In this document: piece by piece, positions 1 through 14,200 of the stretch
Numbering within the stretch: position 1 is the first letter of the stretch
Layout of the letters: the number at the start of each line of letters is the position of its first letter
Assembly (NCBI RefSeq): GCF_003672135.1
Contig: NC_039519.1
Span: forward strand, 8,556,001 to 8,620,000
Reading direction: 5' to 3'
Origin: Ooceraea biroi
Taxonomy: Eukaryota; Arthropoda; Insecta; Hymenoptera; Formicidae
Length of the DNA: 64,000 bases
Notes under the pieces: generated by a model
Seen by the model: the letters and a program-made list of their open reading frames with translations, nothing else
What the model was told of the DNA's origin: nothing
Databases searched by the model: none
Translations under genes and position numbers: made by a program

Positions 1-1087
1 TGTCGATCAAAGAGTCGAAGTTCTTGCCGCTAAGAGAATTTTGCAAAGACCTAAATAAGTGAAAGTCTGAAGGTGCAATGTCTGGTGAATACGGTGGGTG
101 AGGTAGCACATCCCAGCCAAACTCCAACAATTTTTGTCGGGTGGTCAAAGAAACATGAGGTCTGGCATTGTCCCGATGGAACACGACGCCCTTCCTATTA
201 GCTAATTCTGGACGTTTTTCCTGAATCGCTGTCTTTAATTCGTCCAGTTGCGAGCAGTACTTATCTGCATTTATCGTTTGGTTGTGTGGTAGGAGCTCAT
301 AATATGGGATTCCTTTCCAATCCCACCAGACACAGAGCATGACTGTTTTTGGATGAAGGCCGGCTTTCGGAGTGGTTAATGCTGGTTCATTTCGCTTACC
401 CCAGGATCTTTTTCGTTCTACATTGTCGTAAATGATCCATTTTTCGTCACCCGTCACTAATTGCTTAAAAAATGGTACGTTTTCGTTGCGCTTGTACAGC
501 GAGTCGCAGATGGAAATGCGATCCATTAAATTTTTTCGGCCAAATTATGCGGAACCCATACATCATAGCGACTTACGTAACCAAGCTTCACTACATGATC
601 GTGGACAGTGGTTTTCGATATTTTCAGTATCTCTGCTAATTCACGTGTCGTGTAGCGCGGGTTATTCTCGATCAGTGTCTTGATTTGGTCATCATCAGTA
701 GTAGAGGGTCTGCCCGAGCGTTCTTGGTCTTTAAGATTAAAATCACCAGCTCTAAACTTAGCGAACCACTTACGCACGGTTCTTTCAGCCAAAGCGCCTT
801 CTCCGTAAACAGAACATATCGAATTTGTTGCTTGTGAGGCATTTTTGCCTTTCCGGTAATAGAAAAGCATCAAGTGTCTAAAATGTTCTTTGTTTTCTTC
901 CATCTTCAAAAGAGTACAAAACTGACACGAATCAATTTATCTGAAACAACTTTTTTCCTAAAGATGCGTTGAAATGTCACCTTTAAGCATATGTATATAA
1001 ATCGTATGTTTTCAATAACATTGATATATTCAGACATGTTCGAACGCCATCTATTAAAAATCGGCACGAACTTTCCGGACGACCCAA
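1..1087 (-). mobile_element. mariner (cecropia-type) copy 1, cut by window start
   Basis: Reverse-strand Tc1/mariner DNA transposon. Its 5' TIR (reads TTGGGTCGTCCGGAAAGTTC on the minus strand) ends at 1087 and is followed by TA, the usual mariner target. The N-terminal transposase half (helix-turn-helix, HTH) lies at 526-903. The catalytic half runs off the window start. The two halves are in different frames because the A-run before the second half is one base short, the same lesion as in every other copy here. Unlike most copies it lacks the TAG stop before the VTGDEKW motif (it reads Phe-Phe-Lys at that place), so it belongs to a different sublineage from copies 2 to 5. It lies upstream of the cyclase first exon. 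Confidence 0.93.
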
Positions 1088-1930
1088 TATAATAGACTTC
1101 GCTTGCCGCATTGCCCGATTATCGTTTGTTGATTGCAAGTTGCATGAAGCCGCCTCGTTATCCTAATGAAGTTACGCAACTCAATTAATCTTTGATATAA
1201 CCGGAAAGAAAGATATATAATCTAGAGATTTTTATTATAGTATATTCTGATATGATGTGAAGTATCGAACTTCTAGGTGAAGTATCGAATCATTCTGCTC
1301 GATAGAAGCGGTGAAGAAGAACATAGAATGGAACTTTCGATAGCAGCTGCGGACTCGTTTATTTATCCGTTCTTTTAAAGAAAATAATTAATTTGCGCGT
1401 GTTGAGTTGCAATTATATCGATACTCCACGGCGCGAGGTGAGCTTTGCAAAGTGAACGAAAGATGCGAACCTCTTCGGGAACGCCGGTGGACGACGGATG
1501 TTTGTAACTAAATGTATATTGCTATCGAGAGACATTTGTTGACATTCTCCTCTCGGTATACGCGAATTCTTCGTGTTTCCGTCCAGAAATATAAACTCGA
1601 CTCGCCCGCGAAATTCGCAGCATTCCAACGGAAACCGCTTTTTCTCTGCTCGTCACCGTCGTTTTTATCGTCCACGATGTTTCATCGACGCCGCGCTGTG
1701 CACCGAGCGAGAGGCAGGGTTTACAGTGAAAAAAATCGCGAGTGCGTGCATTAGTTGACATAAAAGGGAGAGAGAAGAGAAAGGAAAGGAGGAAGATAGA
1801 GAGAAAAGGGAGAGCGAGGGAGGAAGAGAATCGGAGAAGCCAGGGGGAGTGTTTCAAGTGGCCCATTTCCCTTATCACGATAAACGACGGCTCGACTTGG
1901 CGCGACCATTACGGAACTGGCGCAGGTAGC

Positions 1931-1960
1931 ATACACACATGCACACACACATACACACAC
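1931..1960. repeat. CA-type microsatellite
   Basis: Imperfect (AC)n/(CA)n tract in the presumed 5' UTR or promoter of the cyclase. Confidence 0.85.
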
Positions 1961-2053
1961 GGGGTGATTCACTTGTTGATCGCGATTCATGCGATTAGTG
2001 TCTTCGCGGATCTGTTACGCGATGAATGCAACAACCGCGAGATCATCGTCGGC

Positions 2054-2073
2054 TGTCGCCGTCGCCGTCGCCG
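2054..2073. repeat. GTCGCC hexamer microsatellite
   Basis: Three to four tandem GTCGCC units about 65 bp upstream of the cyclase start codon; GC-rich, unlike the surrounding AT-rich sequence. Confidence 0.8.
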
Positions 2074-2138
2074 TACCGCGGTGATCATCGGGGGTTGTGA
2101 TCTAGGACCTGCGACAGTGACACCGTAGCGAGACAAAG

Positions 2139-2249
2139 ATGGACGTGGAATTGGTGACACGAGCGTCATTGAGCTCCCTGCAGAAGGTGGATGACGGCCG
2201 GATCGTCTCCCCCAACAGCCTCGACGAGTGGACGTGGTCCAGCCTGAGG
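2139..2249 (+). CDS. Adenylyl cyclase exon 1 (start exon)
   Basis: The ATG in context CAAAGATGG opens 37 codons ending DEWTWSSLR and a GTAAGC donor at 2250. Spliced to exon 2 (KQFKYKNLEKLY) it gives the W-x-W-x-x-LR-x-x-FKYK-x-LE-x-LY pattern typical of the segment just before the first membrane helix of insect cyclases, which supports the link across a long intron. Phase 0 on both sides. It lies outside the inverted duplication, so only the forward arm is attached to a start exon. Confidence 0.75.
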
Positions 2250-5200
2250 GTAAGCGAAAACGTTGTCAAGTTATGTTGGATCCGTTACGTTCTATTTGGT
2301 TGCGGCAAGAATAATTTTGCAGGCTTTGTTATTTATCTCATAATAGCGGAAGACGCAATTATTTATGCTTCGATTCAATACTTTGTCCTAACTGCTTAGG
2401 AATATAATCACAAATGTTTGTATATAATTTATTAGAATTGGTTGTGATTATACTGTTCTTTTTATTGGGTCATCCGGAAAGTTCGTGCTGATTTTGAAGG
2501 AAAATTCCAAGGCAGCCAAACTCCAACATTTTTTTATGTCGATAAATATTTATTGACTTATGTATGCACCGTTTTGTTTCACAACCTTTGTCCATCTTTC
2601 ACGCAACTGGAAGATTCCATTCTCCCAGAACTTCTTAGGTTTCTCGGCGAAAAACTCCTCAAGGTGGTTTTTTATGTCGATCAAAGAGTCGAAGTTCTTG
2701 CCGCTAAGAGAATTTTGCAAAGACCTAAATAAGTGAAAGTCTGAAGGTGCAATGTCTGGTGAATACGGTGGGTGAGGTGGCACATCCCAGCCAAACTCCA
2801 ACAATTTTTGTCGGGTAGTCAAAGAAACATGAGGTCTGTCATTGTCCTGATGGAACACGACGCCCTTCCTATTAGCTAATTCTGGACGTTTTTCCTGAAT
2901 CGCTGTCTTTAATTCGTCCAGTTGCGAGCAGTACTTATCTGCATTTATCGTTTGGTTGTGTGGTAGGAGCTCATAATATAGGATTCCTTTCCAATCCCAC
3001 CAGACACAGAGCATGACTGTTTTTGGATGAAGGCCGGCTTTCGGAGTGGTTAATGCTGGTTCATTTCGCTTACCCCAGGATCTTTTTCGTTCTACATTGT
3101 CGTAAATGATCCATTTTTCGTCACCCGTCACTAATTGCTTCTAAAATGGTACGTTTTCGTTGCGCTTGTACAGCGAGTCGCAGATGGAAATGCGATCCAT
3201 TAAATTTTTTCGGCCAAATTATGCGGAACCCATACATCATAGCGACTTACGTAACCAAGCTTCACTACATATCGTGGACAGTGGTTTTCGATATTTTCAG
3301 TATCTCTGCTAATTCACGTGTCGTGTAGCGCGGGTTATTCTCGATCAGTGTCTTGATTTGGTCATCATCAGTAGTAGAGGGTCTGCCCGAGCGTTCTTGG
3401 TCTTTAAGGTTAAAATCACCAGCTCTAAACTTAGCGAACCACTTACGCACGGTTCTTTCAGCTAAAGCGCCTTCTCCGTAAACAGAACATATCGAATTTG
3501 TTGCTTGTGAGGCATTTTTGCCTTTCCGGTAATAGAAAAGCATCAAGTGTCTAAAATGTTCTTTGTTTTCTTCCATCTTCAAAAGAGTACAAAACTGACA
3601 CGAATCAATTTATCTGAAACAACTTTTTTCCTAAAGATGCGTTGAAATGCCACCTTTAAGCATATGTATTGGGTCGTCCGGAAAGTTCGTGCCGATTTTG
3701 AAGGAAAATTCAAAGGCAACATTTTTTTATGTCGATAAATATTTATTGACTTATGTATGCACCGTTTTGTTTCACAACCTTTGTCCTTATTTCACGCAAC
3801 TGGAAGATTCCATTCTCCCAGAACTTCTTAGGTTTCTCGGCGAAAAACTCCTCAAGGTGGTTTTTTATGTCGATCAAAGAGTCGAAGTTCTTGCCGCTAA
3901 GAGAATTTTGCAAAGACCTAAATAAGTGAAAGTCTGAAGGTGCAATGTCTGGTGAATACGGTGGGTGAGGTGCACATCCCAGCCAAACTCCAACAATTTT
4001 TGTCGGGTGGTCAAAGAAACATGAGGTCTGGCATTGTCCCGATGGAACACGACGCCCTTCCTATTAGCTAATTCTGGACGTTTTTCCTGAATCGCTGTCT
4101 TTAATTCGTCCAGTTGCGAGCAGTACTTATCTGCATTTATCGTTTGGTTGTGTGGTAGGAGCTCATAATATGGGATTCCTTTCCAATCCCACCAGACACA
4201 GAGCATGACTTTTTTGGATGAAGGCCGGCTTTCGGAGTGGTTAATGCTGGTTCATTTCGCTTACCCCAGGATCTTTTTCGTTCTACATTGTCGTAAATGA
4301 TCCATTTTTCGTCACCCGTCACTAATTGCTTCTAAAATGGTACGTTTTCGTTGCGCTTGTACAGCGAGTCGCAGATGGAAATGCGATCCATTAAATTTTT
4401 TCGGCCAAATTATGCGGAACCCATACATCATAGCGACTTACGTAACCAAGCTTCACTACATGATCGTGGACAGTGGTTTTCGATATTTTCAGTATCTCTG
4501 CTAATTCACGTGTCGTGTAGCGCGGGTTATTCTCGATCAGTGTCTTGATTTGGTCATCATCAGTAGTAGAGGGTCTGCCCGAGCGTTCTTGGTCTTTAAG
4601 GTTAAAATCACCAGCTCTAAACTTAGCGAACCACTTACGCACGGTTCTTTCAGCTAAAGCGCCTTCTCCGTAAACAGAACATATCGAATTTGTTGCTTGT
4701 GAGGCATTTTTGCCTTTCCGGTAATAGAAAAGCATCAAGTGTCTAAAATGTTCTTTGTTTTCTTCCATCTTCAAAAGAGTACAAAACTGACACGAATCAA
4801 TTTATCTGAAACAACTTTTTTCCTAAAGATGCGTTGAAATGCCACCTTTAAGCATATGTATATAAATCGTATGTTTTCAATAACATTGATATATTCAGAC
4901 ATGTTCGAACGCCATCTATTAAAAATCGGCACGAACTTTCCGGACGACCCAATATTATTTGAGACTTGCTTAGATTATAACTAATAAGTTTAATATTAAT
5001 GCATATTTTGAGATTATAAATGAAGTAATTAATTTCAATCATCTCTTCGAAATAATGAAAGAAACGTATAATCGATTTAGAATCATTTAATTGAAGAATA
5101 CTGAAACAACTGAAACTTACTATCTATAGAAGAGATATCGAAAGACTTGGAAGCAAACTACTTGTAATCGACATCTAAAAATTTTCAATAAAAATAGTTA

Positions 5201-8200
5201 TCAACTCAAATATACTTATATTTTATAAGTGACATTACAACATGTGGAGCAAATTATAATTGCTATGGCACACATAATTCAATCTCAATTTGTATTCGCC
5301 AAGCTATCGAAATCGATATCTCTTATTTATTATCAATATCTCTTAACTTAAAAACATGTAAAAACATAAAAGTTTCGCTCGATATCAAATTTAATCCTGC
5401 GCATCGCTATTAATAAAGGAAGCACGATCGCGACATTACGTAAAGCATAGTTGGGAAGATTTCACCAATTCTCCGAAGCAGCGAAAACAAGATTGTAAAA
5501 GAATTTTTCGCGCGGTGTTACTATCAGGGGCGAATGGCTGGCTGCGTACAATAAAGGAGAAAGAAAGAATATTCTCGGAAAGTGCAGCTTATCGAGCAGC
5601 TTCGATCGATTTATCTGGCTGGCCGAAGGATGCTCGCCGACGCTCGCTGCGTGCAAACGTACTCCCGTACGAGACCTACGTGCAGAGCCGGAAGAAGGAG
5701 TTCTATCGCCTTTTTTCTCACCTTTACACGGCTTAAAAGACGCGACTCACACTCGGCGACGTGCGCGATTTCTCAAGTTATTTGCCGCACTATCGCCGCG
5801 CGGTATCTACAAGACAGCAATACGCTCGATAAAGTTTATTGAGAAAAATACATTTCAATCCGCGGGTGTCCTTCATTCTAATCCGTTCAATACCGGCATG
5901 CTGGCAATTCGAGTCGCAATCTCGTCGCTCGGGGAAATCCAACCGGAACCTCCTCCATTTTTTCCTCTCGGATGATTGATACGAGAAATGCAGGCATTGC
6001 ATTTGAAGAAGAAGCGCGTTTTGAAGTGCGGTGACTTTAGAGAAAACATCGATAGATTTATCTTTGCAAAATTTCATGATAACCGTTTCCGGAGTGGTTT
6101 TACGTTTTATTTCCTACTTCAGTGGATGCCCATTCTTATTGCTACGCAATATCAATCTGCTCCTCACATTCTTGCTCAACTCATCCCGTATCATTCGCGG
6201 CTGTTCTAATTGTGTAAGCCGAACCATACTTCGGATCTCTTGCATCGAACTGTTCTGCATTGTTGCAGATTATTCGGAATCTATTAGTTAATATAATAAT
6301 ATTATAAGGACATATCTTGATAAGGAGATATGTCTTTTCATATTCTGAGGAGTATAGCTCAGGAAACATAATTGTTGCACGAGAGAGGAAGAGAGAAACA
6401 TAAAAGATGCTTAAACTTTCTTCATGTTTATTCATGCATTACAAGTTACACCATATTTTGCTTGTAGACTCGTTATTACCCATACAGCACGAAAACATTT
6501 CAGAAATATTTCAGAAGTATTTCATCTGACAGATGAAAGCATCTCATAAACATTGCAAAATGTTTCTGCAACAGTTATGAGACAACTCCGGAATAGCAAA
6601 ATGTCCGCGACACTTGCATTCAAAACCTTATAGAAAGGTTGCCGAAAGGCATAGATCAATCTGCAACCTTTCTGAAATATTGCCGAAAGATTATTAAAAT
6701 AGCTGAAATCTTTTTGATATGTTACTGAAGGTTAATTGAAATAATTTGAAAACTTTCCTATGATGTTGCACACAAATTACAAAGCTCTTATTCAAATCAA
6801 TTGAAAATACTTCAGAAATTATATTGAAATTTATTATACGAGTATTCAGAAGATTGCAAATACTAAAAAGTTATAATAAAAATTATATATAAAATGTATT
6901 TATTATTTTCATTGTACGTTTTTATTTAATATTTGCAATCTAATTAATACAATAAATAATATTTTAAATAATATAGTATATACCCATACAGCACGAAAAC
7001 ATTTCAGAAATATTTCAGAAGTATTTCATCTGACAGATGAAAGCATCTCATAAACATTGCAAAATGTTTCTGCAACAGTTATGAGACAACTCCGGAATAG
7101 CAAAATGTCCGCGACACTTGCATTCAAAACCTTATAGAAAGGTTGCCGAAAGGCATAGATCAATCTGCAACCTTTCTGAAATATTGCCGAAAGATTATTA
7201 AAATAGCTGAAATCTTTTTGATATGTTACTGAAGGTTAATTGAAATAATTTGGAAACTTTCCTATGATGTTGCACACAAATTACAAAGCTCTTATTCAAA
7301 TCAATTGAAAATACTTCAGAAATTATATTGAAATTTATTATACGAGTATTCAGAAGATTGCAAATACTAAAAAGTTAGAATAAAAATTATATATAAAATG
7401 TATTTATTATTTTCATTGTACGTTTTTATTTAATATTTGCAATCTAATTAATACAATAAATATGCTTAATGAAAAAAATACATAATATATATAAGATGTA
7501 TATAGATATGCACATACATAGCTAAACCAAGTATTCACCAAGTTTCCCTTTAAAAAGCGTCAATTGTTGGCACATTGACAAAGAGCCATTCTTATATTAT
7601 ATATTTCCCTTTTTCTTCCTCCAAATAGTTGATTAAAAGGAAAGAATTATATAGATGTGTAATTCTCTGTTCAACCAACGCTTATATTTGAAAGAAAAAA
7701 AGGATACGTGAAGATAATGCATTTTTTTGTCAACTGGTAGCTTCACTAAAGATCGAATACTTGGTCTAGGTATATATAAATAATTTTACTTTTTACAATA
7801 TTCACATTTTTTCAAATTTATTGCATGTGGTAGGTTTTAGAAACATTTCATATGACATATTGCGGAATCCTTTCAGAAAGGTTGCATATGAAATGTGAAA
7901 TCTTGAAATGATTTTAAAACCTTCCTGAAAGCTCTCTGTATTAATCGGTGCTGTATGGGTACCTTTTCGAATTATTATTACCTTTCCAAAATGACTTTTC
8001 CAGTCAGATTTACGAGTCAACGTGAGTTATATATTTTTTCGATATCACAACTCTTCGCATGTCTTCATCTATATGAACTAGAAATGAAAAAATGACAGAC
8101 AGTACTAAGAGAGCGTAAAACAAAGAGGGGCGGAGAGCGAGTGAGCAACAGTAGCGAAAGTAACGAAAGGAGGACTGCTCTGCGAATTCGAGATTGAAAA

Positions 8201-11200
8201 TCAATATTCAGCGAGCCAAGAGAGAGGGAGAAAGAGAAATTCGCCAAGCTGCGAACACCAGCGAACGGGCAAAACGCACGCGCGAGAGACGAAAGCACGG
8301 AAGCACGTTTCTCCCAGCTACTGCTGCTGCTGCTGCAGCAAGTGGAGGCGCCTGCCTTCGAGCGCACCTTGCCTTGTCACTGTATTTTAGAGGAACGTAA
8401 TTTTTCGGCGGGCGTGGTCGCGCTGCTCAAAAGTCGCATTCGAATTTAAAAAATCTCCTTTCGGAACTCCGGTCGCGCGTGAGTATCGCGAGCGAAAGCA
8501 GACGTTCCATCTTGTGAAACTGCGTTTCGAGAGTACGTTGTGCGTTTATCTAAATGTTACGCTTGCCGGGGTAATGATATATATTTTATTGGGGGTGGAC
8601 GACGTTGGAGTCTCGTAAAAATTATGAGCGTGAGAGTTGGTGAAGAGGAGATGTCAAACGTATGCAGATATCGCTGCTACTGACAGCGTAATGCCACGTT
8701 GAAGCAATTGTTATACGTGATCTTGTACGAAGTGTGAGAGAAATCGAGAATTTTTCTTGTCTTGGATTTATTCGAGAAATGGTTATGTTTTTAGTGAGTT
8801 TCTACTTTTGCGCGATTGAAGCACTTCAGTTGTGATGATAAAGAAGCTTAATTAAAACAAGTTGTGAAAATGTTTCTTGCAAAGGAGCTATTGTATGCGT
8901 GCCACGTTTTCGTACAAAATCAAATCTTTAAGTTATGTCTTTTTTTATGAATATAATATCATTTAGATATGCTTTACTTATTATTATAATATATTTAACA
9001 AATCGAGGCCGACTCGTGATAGCTCCCAGGTATCGCGTGCTATGTAAAACTTCATCTGCATTTAACATTTTGTAATATATAACAATATTCGACCATGCTA
9101 TTCGGTTCTTGATATTCACAAATCTAGCATGCGACTCTAAATTCTCAATTCTAAGGTCGGTTCTTAATTTTTAATTATTGATCTCATTTTTTTATATTCA
9201 ATTATTAACGTGATGTCATAAAAATTGACTAAAATACGAAGGATTCATCAAATTGTTGAGACTAACTGATTTTTTATCGACAGAATATCGCAGATATATT
9301 CAGTTGCTATAGGAATTTGACATATCTTTTTAACATTTTGTAATATATAACAATATTCGACCATGCTATTCGGTTCTTGATATTCACAAATCTAGCATGC
9401 GACTCTAAATTCTCAATTCTAAGGTCGGTTCTTAATTTTTAATTATTGATCTCATTTTTTTATATTCAATTATTAACGTAATGTCATAAAAATTGACTAA
9501 AATACGAAGGATTCATAAAATTCTTGAGACTAAATGATTTTTAATCGACAGAATATCGCAGATATGTTCAGTTGCTATAGGAATTTGACATATCTTTTTA
9601 ACATTTTGTAATATATAACAATATTCGACCATGCTATTCGGTTCTTGATATTCACAAATCTAGCATGCGACTCTAAATTCTCAATTCTAAGGTCGGTTCT
9701 TAATTTTTAATTATTGATCTCATTTTTTTTATATTCAATTATTAACGTAATGTCATAAAAATTGACTAAAATACGAAGGATTCATAAAATTCTTGAGACT
9801 AAATGATTTTTAATCGACAAAATATCGCAGATATGTTCAGTTGCTATAGGAATTTGACATATCTTTTTAACATTTTGTAATATATAACAATATTCGACCA
9901 TGCTATTCGGTTCTTGATATTCACAAATCTAGCATGCGACTCTAAATTCTCAATCTAAGGTCGGTTCTTAATTTTTAATTATTGATCTCATTTTTTTATA
10001 TTCAATTATTAACGTAATGTCATAAAAATTGACTAAAATACGAAGGATTCATAAAATTCTTGAGACTAAATGATTTTTAATCGACAAATATCGCAGATAT
10101 GTTCAGTTGCTATAGGAATTTGATATATCTTTTTAACATTTTGTAATATATAACAATATTCGACCATGCTATTCGGTTCTTGATATTCACAAATCTAGCA
10201 TGCGACTCTAAATTCTCAATTCTAAGGTCGGTTCTTAATTTTTAATTATTGATCTCATTTTTTTATATTCAATTATTAACGTAATGTCATAAAAATTGAC
10301 TAAAATACGAAGGATTCATAAAATTCTTGAGACTAAATGATTTTTAATCGACAAAATATCGCAGATATGTTCAGTTGCTATAGGAATTTGACATATCTTT
10401 TTAACATTTTGTAATATATAACAATATTCGACCATGCTATTCGGTTCTTGATATTCACAAATCTAGCATGCGACTCTAAATTCTCAATTCTAAGGTCGGT
10501 TCTTAATTTTTAATTATTGATCTCATTTTTTTATATTCAATTATTAACGTAATGTCATAAAAATTGACTAAAATACGAAGGATTCATCAAATTCTTGAGA
10601 CTAAATGATTTTTAATCGACAGAATATCGCAGATATGTTCAGTTGCTATAGGAATTTGACATATCTTTTTAACATTTTGTAATATATAACAATATTCGAC
10701 CATGCTATTCGGTTCTTGATATTCACAAATCTAGCATGCGACTCTAAATTCTCAATTCTAAGGTCGGTTCTTAATTTTTAATTATTGATCTCATTTTTTT
10801 TATATTCAATTATTAACGTAATGTCATAACAATTGACTAAAATACGAAGGATTCATCAAATTCTTGAGACTAAATGATTTTTAATCGACAGAATATCGCA
10901 GATATGTTCAGTTGCTATAGGAATTTGACATATCTTTTTAACATTTTGTAATATATAACAATATTCGACCATGCTATTCGGTTCTTGATATTCACAAATC
11001 TAGCATGCGACTCTAAATTCTCAATTCTAAGGTCGGTTCTTAATTTTTAATTATTGATCTCATTTTTTTATATTCAATTATTAACGTAATGTCATAAAAT
11101 TGACTAAAATACGAAGGATTCATCAAATTCTTGAGACTAAATGATTTTTAATCGACAGAATATCGCAGATATGTTCAGTTGCTATAGGAATTTGACATAT

Positions 11201-14200
11201 CTTTTTAACATTTTGTAATATATAACAATATTCGACCATGCTATTCGGTTCTTGATATTCACAAATCTAGCATGCGACTCTAAATTCTCAATTCTAAGGT
11301 CGGTTCTTAATTTTTAATTATTGATCTCATTTTTTTTATATTCAATTAACGTAATGTCATAAAAATTGACTAAAATACGAAGGATTCATAAAATTCTTGA
11401 GACTAAATGATTTTTAATCGACAGAATATCGCAGATATGTTCAGTTGCTATAGGAATTTGACATATCTTTTTAACATTTTGTAATATATAACAATATTCG
11501 ACCATGCTATTCGGTTCTTGATATTCACAAATCTAGCATGCGACTCTAAATTCTCAAATCTAAGGTCGGTTCTTAATTTTTAATTATTGATCTCATTTTT
11601 TTATATTCAATTATTAACGTAATGTCATAAAAATTGACTAAAATACGAAGGATTCATAAAATTCTTGAGACTAAATGATTTTTAATCGACAAAATATCGC
11701 AGATATGTTCAGTTGCTATAGGAATTTGACATATCTTTTTAACATTTTGTAATATATAACAATATTCGACCATGCTATTCGGTTCTTGATATTCACAAAT
11801 CTAGCATGCGACTCTAAATTCTCAATTCTAAGGTCGGTTCTTAATTTTTAATTATTGATCTCATTTTTTTTATATTCAATTATTAACGTAATGTCATAAC
11901 AATTGACTAAAATACGAAGGATTCATCAAATTCTTGAGACTAAATGATTTTTAATCGACAGAATATCGCAGATATGTTCAGTTGCTATAGGAATTTGACA
12001 TATCTTTTTAACATTTTGTAATATATAACAATATTCGACCATGCTATTCGGTTCTTGATATTCACAAATCTAGCATGCGACTCTAAATTCTCAATTCTAA
12101 GGTCGGTTCTTAATTTTTAATTATTGATCTCATTTTTTTTTATATTCAATTATTAACGTAATGTCATAAAAATTGACTAAAATACGAAGGATTCATCAAA
12201 TTCTTGAGACTAACTGATTTTTAATCGACAGAATATCGCAGATATATTCAGTTGCTATAGGAATTTGACATATCTTTTTAACATTTTGTAATATATAACA
12301 ATATTCGACCATGCTATTCGGTTCTTGATATTCACAAATCTAGCATGCGACTCTAAATTCTCAATTCTAAGGTCGGTTCTTAATTTTTAATTATTGATCT
12401 CATTTTTTTTATATTCAATTAACGTAATGTCATAAAAATTGACTAAAATACGAAGGATTCATAAAATTCTTGAGACTAAATGATTTTTAATCGACAGAAT
12501 ATCGCAGATATGTTCAGTTGCTATAGGAATTTGACATATCTTTTTAACAATATGCAGATAATATGTATCCATATCTCAGATACCAAGAAATTAAGCCTCT
12601 GCGAAACGTATAAATGTGCTACACACAGAGAAGGGAACGGCTGTATAATGAACAACCGTCTTGCCACGCGCATGTACCGCGTGGAAAGTAAATCCGGCTA
12701 TAATTCCGACGCCAGCAGTAGCTCGAGGCGCGCAGATCCAGCGGAAGCTTGCGGTGCATGTCGCTGCGCCGAATGACCGTTGCAGCTTATCGTTTTTACG
12801 AGTTTAGTAGTATAATTATCGCGTGCGTGATTATGCAGATCGCCGGTAATCATTGTGCAAGCGAGCGCGTTGGGAGAACGCAGCCAAGTTTTTCACGGGG
12901 GAAATAATCCGAAATAATTGGAGTCATAATCTCTTGAGACGTTCCGAATATCCTGTCGACGCGTGGCGCGCGTTGCTCTGCGAAAATACTCCGATTTGCG
13001 AGATAAAGAGGCAAAGTGAATGTGAATGGCCAGTTCGCCAGCTCATCGATCTGATTAATCTGACTGCTGGAATCATCATCGTTTTTTTTAATTAGGGTCT
13101 AAACGCATCCGGAAGAATATCGAGTCTACGTGGAATCGAGTGGTGAGCGCATCACGCATACTAGGAAGTGAAACCGAAAAACTCGCGAGTCGAAGGGGTG
13201 TTATCTCTCCGTGCGATTGCATTTCAGTATCTTGATGCGAAAATTCACGGATAATCCTAAAAAGTATAATGCAAAAGCGCGCGACGATTTAGCATCTGGC
13301 TTTCGTGTGTCTAAAAGTGTGCTCTTACGTTCCTCCGACGTCGGAATGACAGCGTTCTGGTGTAAAAGGAGATTCTTGCTCCGATATAAAGGACATCTCC
13401 GCGCCGATATGCGATTACTCACTAAAATTATTACTCACGGAAATCTGATGTCACCGTTGCTTTATATAAAATCATGGTGTAATACATGTAAAGGCCCTTA
13501 AGGGGGGAGCCTGATTTAGAACGTTGAAAAGAAGGTATAATTTTACGCATTTTTTTGGAGAAACTATACAGCGGATCATTATAAAACTTTTATGCATTTA
13601 TTAGTACATGTTTAAAGGTAAAAAAAATTATTTTTTGATTTGAATATATCGCCCGTAGAGGTCGTCCTGCAGGCATCTTAGTGCAGCTGGCATTGTAAAT
13701 TGGTGAGCATTCTCCTGCCTCCAAATTTCATCCAAACTGAAAAATTGAAATATTTTCTCGTTATTTATGAATTCCCATCGTCGATGAACCTTTAATATTC
13801 ATAAAAACATTAAGTTAAACAATTACTTTTGCATGAAAAAGTTCAACAACTTTGCCTAAAAATCGTACTTTTGTGTTCTAAGCTCCACCATTTTGGCACT
13901 TTTCAACTTTTTTCTTCTCTCTTTGGTTCATCGACGATGGGAATTCATAAATAACGAGAACATATTTTAATTTTTCAGTTTGGACGAAATTTGGAGGCAG
14001 GAGAATGCTCACCAATTTGCAATGCCGGCGACGCGGCTGCACTAAGATTTCTCCAGGACGACCTCTACGAGCGATATATTCAAATCAAAAATAATTTTTT
14101 TATCTTCAAACATGTACTAATAAATGCATAAAACTTTGATGCATTTATTAGTACATGTTTAAAGATAAAAAAAATTATTTTTTGATTTGAATATATCGCC

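Larger units (their letters stand above)
1088..2138 (+). promoter_or_regulatory. Putative 5' region / 5' UTR of adenylyl cyclase
   Basis: No long coding region is supported here. The part from about 1420 on is richer in CpG and GC than the flanking introns. It contains a purine-rich tract (about 1762-1840), a CA-type microsatellite and a GTCGCC repeat just before the start codon. This composition fits a promoter or 5' UTR of the gene starting at 2139, but no TATA box or initiator is convincing and the transcription start cannot be set. Confidence 0.4.

Noticed and set aside
1742..2128. 128-codon open frame upstream of exon 1
   Set aside because: Low-complexity purine and CA repeats translated to Arg/Lys/Glu and Thr/His runs; more likely 5' UTR.
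9063..12550. CRISPR-like array
   Set aside because: Units are 268 bp without unique spacers; a eukaryotic satellite.
13211..13501. 96-codon open frame (and its mirror at 52878-53147)
   Set aside because: Runs into the TTAA element end, has no recognisable domain, and duplication of it merely reflects the inverted arm.
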